A stretch of DNA of 64,000 nt, taken from the NCBI GenBank assembly GCA_041488295.1, contig JBGPOZ010000001.1:1-64000 (forward strand), in the 5' to 3' direction. Of this stretch, positions 18,037 through 26,414 are shown in pieces; positions within the stretch are counted from its first letter, which is position 1, and every line of letters begins with the position of its first letter. The DNA comes from URHD0088 sp041488295 (lineage in GTDB: Bacteria > Pseudomonadota > Alphaproteobacteria > ATCC43930 > CGMCC-115725). The notes beneath the pieces are model-generated. The model worked only from the letters and a program-made list of their open reading frames with translations. It did not search any database and was not told the DNA's origin. The position numbers were made by a program, and so were the translations under genes.

Positions 18037-19040
18037 TGGCGGCGGAGCAGCCAACGGCGCTTGTGACCGGAGCTTCCGGTTTCGTCGGATCGGCCGTCGC
18101 GCGGTGTCTCGTCGCTGCCGGGTTTCGGGTGCGGGCTCTCCTACGGCCGACAAGTGATCGCCGCAACGTCGATGGGCTCCCAGTCGAGATCCGTATCGGC
18201 GCGCTCGACGACCCGGCCGGCCTCGGCCCAGCGCTCGAAGGTTGCAGCCACCTCTTCCACGTCGCCGCAGATTATCGGCTTTGGGTCCCGGATCCGGCGT
18301 CTATGTTCCGCGTCAATGTCGACGGTACGCGGCGCCTCATGGAAGCGGCGCTTGCCGCCGGCGTCGAGCGCATCGTCTACACGAGCAGCGTCGCGACGCT
18401 CGGCCTCCTCGCCGACGGCAGTCCTGCCGACGAGTCGACGCCGAGCCGCTACGCAGACATGATTGGGCCCTACAAGCAGTCGAAGTTTCGTGCGGAGGAA
18501 GCGGTGCGTGATCTCATTGCCGAGCGCCGGCTTCCGGCCACGATCGTCAACCCGTCGACGCCGGTCGGACCGCGCGACGTAAAACCGACTCCGACGGGCC
18601 GCATGATCCTAGAGGCGGCCAGCGGTCGCATGCCGGCCTTCGTCGATACCGGCCTCAACCTCGTCCATGTCGATGACGTCGCCGCGGGTCATCTTCTCGC
18701 GGCGGAGAAGGGTCGGGTGGGCGAGCGCTACATTCTCGGCGGCGACAACCTCACTCTGGCGCAGATTCTTGCCGAGGTCGCAGCCGTCGCCGGACGGAAA
18801 CCGCCGAGGCTGCGCCTACCGATCGCGCCGTTAATGCCGTTGGCGATGCTCGCCGAGGCTCTTGCTCGACTCACGGGAAAGGAGCCGTTCGTGACGCGTG
18901 ACGGACTGCGCATGGCGCGCAAGAAGATGTACTTTTCCTCGGCGAAGGCGCGCGCCGAGCTCGGCTACACGCCGCGCCCGGCGCGCGACGGGATCGCCGA
19001 CGCGATCCTTTGGTTTCGTCAGGCAGGGTATTGTCGATGA
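18036..19040 (+). CDS. hpnA: Hopanoid-associated sugar epimerase HpnA
   Basis: 334 residues from ATG 18036. Extended short-chain dehydrogenase: N-terminal TALVTGASGFVGSAVAR (NAD binding), HVAADYRLWVPDP, a YTSSVATLG strand, the catalytic tyrosine and lysine in GPYKQSKFRAEEAV (YxxxK), and NPSTPVGPRDVKPTPTGR. These blocks are very typical of HpnA, which co-occurs with hopanoid genes but has no firmly assigned reaction; nucleotide-sugar epimerisation for head-group synthesis is the usual proposal. The frame extends further upstream over panE, but the family start is here. It is the first gene of a seven-gene coupled run. Confidence 0.93.
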   Translation: MAAEQPTALVTGASGFVGSAVARCLVAAGFRVRALLRPTSDRRNVDGLPVEIRIGALDDPAGLGPALEGCSHLFHVAADYRLWVPDPASMFRVNVDGTRRLMEAALAAGVERIVYTSSVATLGLLADGSPADESTPSRYADMIGPYKQSKFRAEEAVRDLIAERRLPATIVNPSTPVGPRDVKPTPTGRMILEAASGRMPAFVDTGLNLVHVDDVAAGHLLAAEKGRVGERYILGGDNLTLAQILAEVAAVAGRKPPRLRLPIAPLMPLAMLAEALARLTGKEPFVTRDGLRMARKKMYFSSAKARAELGYTPRPARDGIADAILWFRQAGYCR

Positions 19041-20179
19041 CGATCGCACTTGCCGCCCTGTCCCTCGCGATCTGGCTCTATCTGCTCTTTGCTCATGGCG
19101 GGTTCTGGCGGGAGCGGCCGGTACCTCCGCTCGCCGCGCCGGCGCGTTGGCCGGAAGTCGTCGCGGTCGTGCCGGCACGTGACGAAGCGAAGACGATCGG
19201 CCGGGCGATCGCGTCGCTTCTGCGCCAGCGTTATCCCGGCGCCTTCTCGATCGTGCTCGTCGACGATCACAGCAGCGACGAGACCGTCGCCGCGGCAACG
19301 CGCGTCGCGCGCGAGATCCGTTCGCCCGCTCATCTGACGATTGTTCCAGCCGGCCCGCTGCCGCGTGGCTGGACCGGCAAGCTCTGGGCGGTGAGCGAGG
19401 GGTTGCGCCACATCGACGAGGTCGGCAACGCCGCGGAATGCGTGCTCCTCACCGATGCCGACATCGAGCATGACCCCGACAATCTTGCCGAGCTCGTCGC
19501 GCGCATGGAGAAGCGCCGTCTCGATCTTGCCTCGCTCATGGTGCGCCTTCGCTGCAACTCGATCGCCGAGCGCCTTCTCGTCCCGGCCTTCGTCTTCTTT
19601 TTTCAGATGCTCTATCCCTTCGCATGGGTGAACGACTCACGACGCAGCACCGCCGGCGCCGCCGGGGGCTGCATGCTGATTCGCCGCGCCGCCCTTGCCA
19701 AGGCGGGCGGCATCGCCAGCATTCGCGGTTCTCTCATCGACGATTGCGCGCTCGGCAGGACAATGAAGCGGCATGGCCGCATATGGCTCGGTCTCACCGA
19801 AAAGACGCAGAGCTTGCGCCGCTATCCGCGGCTCGGCGATATTTGGCGTATGATCGCGCGTACAGCTTACACTCAGCTCAATCAATCGCCGCTCCTGCTC
19901 GGCGGGGCGATACTCGGCATGTCGGTGACTTTTCTCGCGCCGCCGTTCCTTGTGCCGGCCGGAGGATTGGCGGGATTGCTCGCGGTACTTGCCTGGCTTG
20001 CCATGACGATCGCCTTCACCCCGACATTGCGGCTGTATCGGCAACCGCTTCTCATGGCGCCCCTCCTGCCGTTCATCGCTTTGTTCTACATGGCGGCGAC
20101 CATCGATTCGGCGCGGCGCCATCGGCAGGGCAGGGGTGGTGAATGGAAGGGACGGATTCAGGAGCGCGACCCGGCGTGA
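19037..20179 (+). CDS. hpnB: Hopene-associated glycosyltransferase HpnB
   Basis: 380 residues from ATG 19037, overlapping the hpnA stop by 4 nt (ATGA). Family 2 glycosyltransferase with an N-terminal membrane anchor (SLAIWLYLLFAHGG). The catalytic domain has PARDEAKTIGRAIASLL, VLVDDHSSDET and TDADIEHDPDNLAEL (DxD), then AGGCMLIRRAALAKAGG and DDCALGRTMK. Three or four C-terminal membrane segments follow. It is conserved in hpn clusters, but its acceptor and product are not established. The predicted catalytic face is cytoplasmic. Confidence 0.92.
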   Translation: MTIALAALSLAIWLYLLFAHGGFWRERPVPPLAAPARWPEVVAVVPARDEAKTIGRAIASLLRQRYPGAFSIVLVDDHSSDETVAAATRVAREIRSPAHLTIVPAGPLPRGWTGKLWAVSEGLRHIDEVGNAAECVLLTDADIEHDPDNLAELVARMEKRRLDLASLMVRLRCNSIAERLLVPAFVFFFQMLYPFAWVNDSRRSTAGAAGGCMLIRRAALAKAGGIASIRGSLIDDCALGRTMKRHGRIWLGLTEKTQSLRRYPRLGDIWRMIARTAYTQLNQSPLLLGGAILGMSVTFLAPPFLVPAGGLAGLLAVLAWLAMTIAFTPTLRLYRQPLLMAPLLPFIALFYMAATIDSARRHRQGRGGEWKGRIQERDPA

Positions 20180-21024
20180 CCGCCGCGGTCGAGACGCCGT
20201 CGGGAAAGAACGCATCGGGCGAGAATTTTCCGGTCGGTTCATTCCTCATCCGGCCCGCGCTGCGCCGCCACGTCCATGTCTTCTACAAATTCGCGCGCGC
20301 CGCCGATGACATCGCCGACAACCCGGCGCTGGCCGCCGCGGAGAAGGTGCGTCGGCTCGACCGTATGGCCGAGATTCTCGATGGCGCGCCGGGCGACGAT
20401 GCCCCGACAGCAAGCGCCATGCGGACGAGCCTCGACGAAACGGGCGTGACCGCACAGCATTGCCACGACGTCCTCCACGCCTTCCGTCTCGATGCGACGA
20501 AGTTGCGTTACGAGGATTGGGACGATCTCATGGATTATTGCCGATATTCGGCCTCGCCGGTCGGGCGGCAGCTTATCGATCTCCATGGCGAGGATCGCGC
20601 AGCATATGCGCCGTCCGACGCGCTCTGCTCGGCGCTCCAGGTGCTCAATCACCTGCAGGATTGCGCCGAGGATTTCCGCGCGTTGGACCGGGTTTATATC
20701 CCACGCGCCGATTTTGCCGCGGGCGGCTCGAGCATCGAGGATCTGCGGGGCGATCGGCTGACCGCCGGGCTGCGCAGAACCCTCGATCGGCTACTCGACG
20801 AAACGGACAAACTCGTCGCCGCATCCCGGGCATTGCCGCCGGCGATCGCCAGCTTCGGCTTGCGCTGCGAGAGCGCGGTCATCGTCGATCTGGCTCGCCG
20901 GCTCGCGCGCCGCTTGCGGTACGGCGATCCGCTGGCGACGCGCGTCAAGTTGACATCAAGCGATTTCGCGAGTGCCCTCGCCATCGGCGTTTGGCGCGGG
21001 ATTCCGGTGCGGCGGCGGAAATGA
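20176..21024 (+). CDS. hpnC: Hydroxysqualene synthase HpnC
   Basis: 282 residues from a GTG at 20176 that overlaps the hpnB stop (GTGA), the same coupling seen at hpnG. This start gives an N-terminus (TAAVETPSGKNASGENFPVGS) that looks like other HpnC proteins; an ATG at 20143 with AGGGGTGG upstream would add 11 residues. HpnC converts presqualene diphosphate to hydroxysqualene. Squalene/phytoene synthase motifs: first aspartate-rich FARAADDIADN, DLHGED, and second NHLQDCAEDFRAL followed by DRVYIP. It works between HpnD and HpnE on the three-step route from farnesyl diphosphate to squalene. Cytosolic or membrane-associated; no transmembrane segment. Confidence 0.93.
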   Translation: MTAAVETPSGKNASGENFPVGSFLIRPALRRHVHVFYKFARAADDIADNPALAAAEKVRRLDRMAEILDGAPGDDAPTASAMRTSLDETGVTAQHCHDVLHAFRLDATKLRYEDWDDLMDYCRYSASPVGRQLIDLHGEDRAAYAPSDALCSALQVLNHLQDCAEDFRALDRVYIPRADFAAGGSSIEDLRGDRLTAGLRRTLDRLLDETDKLVAASRALPPAIASFGLRCESAVIVDLARRLARRLRYGDPLATRVKLTSSDFASALAIGVWRGIPVRRRK

Positions 21025-21893
21025 GCGAGGCCGCGCGCGCTACGACAGAAGCTTCATCGACCGATCCGCAAGAGGCTATCCGAGCGCGTGTCGCGGCCGC
21101 GGGGACGTCGTTCTACTGGGCGATGCGCATTCTGCCGCCGCCGCGCCGCAATGCAATGTTTGCGGTCTACGCGTTCTGCCGCGAGGTCGACGATATCGCC
21201 GACGAGCCGGCGCCGGAACCGGAGAAACGTGCCGGATTGGCGCGATGGCGCGACGAAATCGAGGCGCTCTATGCCGGCCGCCCGCGGCACGTCATCACCA
21301 AGGCGCTGTTGGTTCCTCTGCGCGATTACGCGCTGCGTCGCGAGGATTTCCTCGCCATGATCGACGGAATGGAGATGGACGCGGTGGCCGACATCCGCGC
21401 CCCGTCGCTTGCCGAGCTCGATCTCTATTGCGCGCGCGTCGCAAGCGCGGTCGGCCATCTCTCGGTGCGCATCTTCGGCGACGCCTCGCCCGCCGCCGAC
21501 CGTGTCGCCGAATCGCTCGGCCGCGCTCTCCAGCTCACCAACATTCTGCGCGACATTGCCGAGGATGCGGCGCGCGGGCGCCTCTATCTGCCGCGCGAAT
21601 TACTCGCGGCGCACGGCATCGCGACGACCGAGCCGAGCGTCGTTCTGTCCCATCCGTCGCTGCCGCTCGTTTGCCGCGATCTCGCGCGGATTGCGCGTCG
21701 GCACGACGAGGAGGCGTCCCGGGCGATGCGCGAATGCTCGCGCCGCGCGATGCGTCCCGCCGCGATCATGCAAGCCGTCTACCGGGCGACGCTCGACCGT
21801 CTCGTCGCCGCGGATTGGCGCCACCCCGACCGTCCGGTGCGCACGCCCACGGCAGTAAAGCTCTGGCTGGCGGTCCGCCATGGGCTCGTCTGA
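21021..21893 (+). CDS. hpnD: Presqualene diphosphate synthase HpnD
   Basis: 290 residues from ATG 21021 (ATGA overlap with hpnC). It condenses two farnesyl diphosphates to presqualene diphosphate. Motifs: SFYWAMRILPPPRRNAMFAV, first aspartate-rich FCREVDDIADEP, DGMEMDA and YCARVASAVGHLSVRIFG, and second LQLTNILRDIAEDAARGRLYLP. The latter, with both aspartates and the RLYLP tail, separates it from the HpnC paralogue upstream. hpnC and hpnD are old paralogues in tandem, as in other hopanoid producers. Confidence 0.94.
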   Translation: MSEAARATTEASSTDPQEAIRARVAAAGTSFYWAMRILPPPRRNAMFAVYAFCREVDDIADEPAPEPEKRAGLARWRDEIEALYAGRPRHVITKALLVPLRDYALRREDFLAMIDGMEMDAVADIRAPSLAELDLYCARVASAVGHLSVRIFGDASPAADRVAESLGRALQLTNILRDIAEDAARGRLYLPRELLAAHGIATTEPSVVLSHPSLPLVCRDLARIARRHDEEASRAMRECSRRAMRPAAIMQAVYRATLDRLVAADWRHPDRPVRTPTAVKLWLAVRHGLV

Positions 21894-23218
21894 TGGCGAT
21901 AGGCCGCGTTCACATCATCGGCGCGGGCGTGGCGGGATTGTCGGCCGCGGTCGACCTCGCTCAAAAAGGACACAGCGTCGCGCTCTATGAGGCGGCGCCC
22001 CACGCGGGCGGCCGGTGCCGTTCCTATTTCGACGCCGAACTCGGTTGTCGCATCGACAATGGGAACCACCTCCTCTTGAGCGCAAATACCGCGGCGCTCG
22101 GTTATCTCGAGGCGATCGGCGCCACGGGAACGCTGATCGGTCCGGCGGAGCCGCGGTTCGATTTTTGCGACCTCGCGACCGGCGAGCGCTGGGTCCTGGC
22201 GCCGGGATCCGGCAGGTTTCCCTGGTGGATTTTCGATCGCCGCCGCCGTGTTCCCGGCACGCGTGCCTCCGACTATCTTGCGATTGGCGCGCTGCGCAAG
22301 GCCGGCATCGACGATACCGTCGCACAGAGCCTCGACACGACGAGCACGCTGTTCCGCCGTCTCTGGCAGCCCTTCGCCGTGGCGGCGCTCAACACCGAAG
22401 TCGGGGCGGCCTCGGCAAGGCTGCTGTGGGATGTGCTCTTCTTGAGTTTCGGAGTGGGAGGAGCGGCGCTTCGACCCGTCGTCCCGCGCGAGGGCCTCTC
22501 CGAGAGCTTCATCGACCCGGCTCGCGAATTCCTGGTGGCGCACGGGGCGGAGCTTCGGTTCGGCACACGATTGCGCGGTCTCGTTAGCGATGCCGAGGCG
22601 GTTCGCCGGCTCGATTTCGATGAGGGCGCCGTGGCGCTCGAGACCGAAGACCGCGTCATTCTCGCCGTCCCGTCGGCGATGGCGGCGCGACTTTTGCCCG
22701 ATCTCGTCGTGCCGACCGAGTACCGCGCCATCGTCAATGCCCATTACCGGTGGGACAGTCCGCCCGACATGCCGCTTCTCGTCGGGGTCATCGGCGGCAA
22801 TGCCGAATGGATCTTCCGCAAACCCGGCGTCCTCTCGGTCACCGTCAGCGCCGCCGATCGCCTTATCGACACCCCCGCGGACGCGCTCGCCCAGTTGCTG
22901 TGGCAAGACGTCGCACATGTTTGCGGCCTCGGGAGCGCGCCGCTGCCGGCATGGCGAATCGTCAAGGAAAAGCGGGCAACATTCGCCGCCTCGCCAGCCC
23001 AACTCCGCCGCCGCCCACCCGCGAGGACGGCATGGCACAATTTGTTCCTGGCGGGCGATTGGACGGCGACCGGCCTGCCGGCGACCATTGAAGGTGCGAT
23101 CCGCTCGGGGCAAAAAGCGGCGGCGCTGGTCGACGGAACGTCAAAAAAATCGTTGACGACAAAAGGCTTACGCGCGACACATTCGCACGGCGCGAGAGCA
23201 AAGCGCGTATCGGGATGA
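21893..23218 (+). CDS. hpnE: Hydroxysqualene dehydroxylase HpnE
   Basis: 441 residues from ATG 21893 (TGATG overlap with hpnD). Flavin amine-oxidase/phytoene desaturase family: the N-terminal FAD motif VHIIGAGVAGLSAAVDLAQ, YEAAPHAGGRCRSYFD, and a C-terminal FAD segment LFLAGDWTATGLPATIEGAI. HpnE reduces hydroxysqualene to squalene using FADH2. The last 25 or so residues after DGTSKKS are basic, look unlike the family and overlap the shc start; they may simply be an unconstrained tail. Confidence 0.93.
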   Translation: MAIGRVHIIGAGVAGLSAAVDLAQKGHSVALYEAAPHAGGRCRSYFDAELGCRIDNGNHLLLSANTAALGYLEAIGATGTLIGPAEPRFDFCDLATGERWVLAPGSGRFPWWIFDRRRRVPGTRASDYLAIGALRKAGIDDTVAQSLDTTSTLFRRLWQPFAVAALNTEVGAASARLLWDVLFLSFGVGGAALRPVVPREGLSESFIDPAREFLVAHGAELRFGTRLRGLVSDAEAVRRLDFDEGAVALETEDRVILAVPSAMAARLLPDLVVPTEYRAIVNAHYRWDSPPDMPLLVGVIGGNAEWIFRKPGVLSVTVSAADRLIDTPADALAQLLWQDVAHVCGLGSAPLPAWRIVKEKRATFAASPAQLRRRPPARTAWHNLFLAGDWTATGLPATIEGAIRSGQKAAALVDGTSKKSLTTKGLRATHSHGARAKRVSG

Positions 23219-25209
23219 ACGTCGTCCCTCAAGGTGCGACCAAGGCCATGGAACGACCCCGTTTGATACCTCTCGAGGCGCGCTCGCCCCGGCCCGAGAT
23301 GCTTGGCCGGGCGATCGACGATGCGGCGCAGGCATTGCTTGCGCAGCAACGCGAGGACGGCCATTGGGCTTTCGAGCTCGAAGCCGATGTGACGATCCCG
23401 TCGGAATACATCCTGCTCGGCCACTATCTTGGCGCGGTCGATGCCGCCGAAGAGCGGCGCATCGCCAAATACGTTCGCGCGACGCAAGGCGAGCATGGCG
23501 GCTGGGCGCTCTTCCACGGCGGCGCTTTCGACATGAGCGCCACCGTGAAGGCCTATTTCGCGCTGAAGGCGGTCGGCGATGCGATCGAAGCGCCGCACAT
23601 GGTGCGCGCCCGCGCGGCGATCCTGGCGCGCGGCGGTGCCGCTCGCGCCAATGTCTTCACGCGCATCCTGCTCGCCCTGTTCGGCGAGGTACCGTGGGGC
23701 GCGGTGCCAGTGATGCCGGTCGAGATCATGACCTTGCCGCGTTGGTTTCCGTTCCACCTCGACAAGGTCTCGTACTGGTCGCGTACCGTCATTGTGCCGT
23801 TGCTCGTTCTCATGGCGGTCCGGCCGTGCGCGCGCAATCCCAAGAAGGTTTCGATCCGCGAGCTCTTCACGACGGCGCCGGAAGAGGTCAAGGCTTGGCT
23901 GGCGCCGGTCGACGAATCGGTCTGGGGAATTCTATTCGAGCGACTGGACCGGGTCCTGCGCATCGCCGAGCCGTATTTTCCGAAAGGCGGACGCCAGCGC
24001 GCAATCGACGCTGCGGTGACCTGGGTCGAAGAGCGCCTCAATGGCGAGGACGGACTCGGTGCAATCTACCCGGCCATGGCGAACGCCGTCATGATGTATG
24101 ACTGCCTCGGATATCCCGAGGACCATCCGCACGTCGTGACGGCCAAGGCGGCGATCCGGAAACTTCTCGTATTGGACGAGCCGGAGCGGTCGTATTGCCA
24201 ACCATGCCTCTCGCCGGTCTGGGATACGGCGCTGGCCGCCCATGCTCTCCTTGAAGCCGGGGGGCAAGCGGCCGAGGGCGCGGTGCGACGCGGCCTCGAT
24301 TGGCTGGTCGAGCGGCAGATCCTGGACGTCGTCGGCGATTGGGGATCGACGCGGCCGGACGTGCGCCCGGGCGGCTGGGCATTTCAGTACGCCAATCCGC
24401 ACTACCCCGATCTCGACGACAGCGCCGTCGTCGTCATGGCGCTCGACCGATGCGACCGTGAGCGCTACCGGAACGCGATCGAGCGGGCGACCGAATGGAT
24501 CGTCGGATTGCAGAGCCGCAACGGCGGCTGGGGCGCCTTCGATGCCGACAACACCTACTACTACCTGAACCATATCCCCTTCGCCGATCACGGCGCGTTG
24601 CTCGATCCGCCGACCGCCGATGTCTCGGCGCGGTGCGTCGGCATGCTGGCGCAGCTTGGCTACGACAAGGACCATCCGGCGCTCGGGGCCGGCGTCTCTT
24701 ATCTGCGCCAGGAGCAGGAAGCCGATGGCTCCTGGTTCGGCCGCTGGGGCACCAATTACATTTACGGCACCTGGTCCGTTCTTTGCGCCGCCACCGCCGC
24801 CGAGCTCGATCCGGCGTCACCGGACATCCGCCGCGCGGTGGCATGGCTGCTCTCCTGCCAGCGCGCCGATGGCGGTTGGGGCGAGGATGGAGCCTCCTAC
24901 TGGCCGGATCAGCCGCGCGGCGAGGGCAAGGTCAGCATCGCCTCGCAAACCGCCTGGGCGCTCCTCGGCCTCATGGCGGCAGGCGAGGTGGGGAACCCCG
25001 CCGTTGCGCGTGGCATCGCCTTTCTCCTCGAGGCTCAGCAATCCCACGGCTTTTGGGATGAAGAGAGCTATACGGCGGTCGGTTTCCCGCGCGTCTTCTA
25101 CTTGCGCTACCACGGCTATCGCGCGTTCTTTCCGCTCTGGGCCTTGGCACGCTATCGCAATCTCCTCAACAGCAGCGCGCCCGCCGCCCAGCCTCAATAC
25201 GGTTTGTGA
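23215..25209 (+). CDS. shc: Squalene-hopene cyclase
   Basis: 664 residues from ATG 23215, overlapping hpnE by 4 nt; a second in-frame ATG lies 11 codons on. It cyclises squalene to hopene and diplopterol. The catalytic DxDD motif is D-L-D-D at residues 399-402. Several QW-type repeats are visible (QREDGHWAFELEAD, GEHGGWALFHGG, QSRNGGWGAFDAD, QEADGSWFGRWG, QRADGGWGEDG, QQSHGFWDEES), and GTWSVLCA and YHGYRAFFPLWALARY close the C-terminal domain. It is a monotopic inner-membrane enzyme acting on the cytoplasmic side. Length and motif set are complete, so it should be active. Confidence 0.97.
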   Translation: MNVVPQGATKAMERPRLIPLEARSPRPEMLGRAIDDAAQALLAQQREDGHWAFELEADVTIPSEYILLGHYLGAVDAAEERRIAKYVRATQGEHGGWALFHGGAFDMSATVKAYFALKAVGDAIEAPHMVRARAAILARGGAARANVFTRILLALFGEVPWGAVPVMPVEIMTLPRWFPFHLDKVSYWSRTVIVPLLVLMAVRPCARNPKKVSIRELFTTAPEEVKAWLAPVDESVWGILFERLDRVLRIAEPYFPKGGRQRAIDAAVTWVEERLNGEDGLGAIYPAMANAVMMYDCLGYPEDHPHVVTAKAAIRKLLVLDEPERSYCQPCLSPVWDTALAAHALLEAGGQAAEGAVRRGLDWLVERQILDVVGDWGSTRPDVRPGGWAFQYANPHYPDLDDSAVVVMALDRCDRERYRNAIERATEWIVGLQSRNGGWGAFDADNTYYYLNHIPFADHGALLDPPTADVSARCVGMLAQLGYDKDHPALGAGVSYLRQEQEADGSWFGRWGTNYIYGTWSVLCAATAAELDPASPDIRRAVAWLLSCQRADGGWGEDGASYWPDQPRGEGKVSIASQTAWALLGLMAAGEVGNPAVARGIAFLLEAQQSHGFWDEESYTAVGFPRVFYLRYHGYRAFFPLWALARYRNLLNSSAPAAQPQYGL

Positions 25210-25874
25210 CGGTCCTCGCCGTCACCGGGTTGCGCGCGGAAGCGCGGATCGCCGCCGCGGCGGGGCTCGTCCCGGTCTGCGCCGGGGGCGCGCCCGAACG
25301 GACAGCGAAGGCGCTAGACCGCGCGCTTGCAACGGGCGTCACCGGAATCGTCAGCCTCGGCATCGCCGGCGGGCTCGCGGTCGGTCTGCGGCCCGGCGCG
25401 GTGATCCTTCCGCGCGCCATCTGTGGCCCCGACGGCGCCCGCCATCCCGTCTCGTCCGATTGGCATTCGTCCTTGCAAGCTCGGCTCGGCGCCCATGAGG
25501 GCGACATTTTCGGGGCGACAGCGACCGTCGTGCGAGCGGTGGAGAAGGCAGAGCTCCATCGACGGACTGGCGCTGTCGCGACCGATCTCGAGAGCCTGGT
25601 CGTGGCGCAAGCGGCGATGCATGCGGGGTTCCCGTTCATCGCTCTGCGCGTCATCGCCGATCCGGCCGAGCGCGACCTTCCCGCCGCGGCACTCCTCTCG
25701 CTCAAGCCCGACGGCTCTGCAGATCTGCTGCGAATCCTCGCCTCTCTTCTGGTGAGGCCGGGCCAGCTCCCGCAGCTTCTCGGCCTTGCGCTGGAGGCCC
25801 GTCGGGCGCTCCGCGCGCTCGCTCGCGCCGTAACGATGGTGCGACCACTTTTGCGGCATCACGAGGTCGCATAG
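25206..25874 (+). CDS. hpnG: Adenosylhopane nucleosidase/phosphorylase HpnG
   Basis: 222 residues from a GTG at 25206 that overlaps the shc stop. Nucleoside phosphorylase fold: AVTGLRAEARIAA, GIVSLGIAGGLAVGLRPG, ATVVRAVEKAEL, GAVATDLESLVVAQAA (purine-binding glutamate region) and FIALRVIADPAERDLP. HpnG releases adenine from adenosylhopane, giving ribosylhopane on the way to bacteriohopanetetrol. Its partner HpnH is about 0.5 kb downstream on the opposite strand. It ends the coupled hpnA-G run. Confidence 0.92.
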   Translation: MTVLAVTGLRAEARIAAAAGLVPVCAGGAPERTAKALDRALATGVTGIVSLGIAGGLAVGLRPGAVILPRAICGPDGARHPVSSDWHSSLQARLGAHEGDIFGATATVVRAVEKAELHRRTGAVATDLESLVVAQAAMHAGFPFIALRVIADPAERDLPAAALLSLKPDGSADLLRILASLLVRPGQLPQLLGLALEARRALRALARAVTMVRPLLRHHEVA

Positions 25875-26010
25875 CACCGCTCACGGCGACGGTTCGGCGA
25901 TGTAACGACGGCAACGCCGCGCGATGTGAGACGGGCCACACCGCCGCGCCGCGAAAGTGTGTCTAATCCCGGCATTCCTCCGCACCTTTATTCAGGAAAG
26001 GAGGCCCTTC

Positions 26011-26382
26011 ATGAAAACCGTCCTTGCCACGCTGACGATGGCGATGGTGTCGGTGGCCGCCCCGGCCATGGACGAGCGCTCGGCGCTCGATAGCCCGGTT
26101 GGCTGTATCGATGCCGAGGCATTGTGGAATCTGCTCGCGGCCTGGGAACACCATGACGCCATGACATCGGCTCAGCTGATGGCGGTACGATGCCAATCGC
26201 TGGCGAACACGCGCTACCTGCTGGTGGAGCAACGCAACGGCGTCTCGAAGCTTCGTGTCTTCAAGAAACCCGACGAATGGGCGACCTCATGGGTCGCCTA
26301 TACGCTCGATGAGATGGTGGCGCCGGAGCAGGAACTCCGTTCAAAAGAGCCAGACGCTGTACCGACTGGCTCGTCCTCGTGA
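26011..26382 (+). CDS. Small secreted protein in the hopanoid locus
   Basis: 123 residues from ATG 26011 with a strong Shine-Dalgarno (AGGAAAGGAGG ending 6 nt upstream). The N-terminus MKTVLATLTMAMVSVAAPAM looks like a signal peptide, so the mature protein of about 100 residues is probably periplasmic. It has two cysteines (VGCIDAE and VRCQSLA), which could form a disulfide, and a tryptophan-rich middle (LWNLLAAWEHHD, DEWATSWVAY). I recognise no family. It lies between hpnG and hpnH with a clear terminator after it, so it may be an independent transcript. Its place suggests, but does not show, a link to hopanoids. Confidence 0.72.
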   Translation: MKTVLATLTMAMVSVAAPAMDERSALDSPVGCIDAEALWNLLAAWEHHDAMTSAQLMAVRCQSLANTRYLLVEQRNGVSKLRVFKKPDEWATSWVAYTLDEMVAPEQELRSKEPDAVPTGSSS

Positions 26383-26414
26383 GGCCGACCCGGAGCGGGT
26401 CACCCGGCCTTTTT
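26383..26414 (+). terminator. Rho-independent terminator after the small secreted protein
   Basis: A hairpin of GGCCG-ACCCG, loop GAG, CGGGT, a four-base bulge and CGGCC is followed directly by TTTTT. It begins at the stop codon of the 26011 gene and overlaps the 3' end of hpnH on the other strand. Confidence 0.7.
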
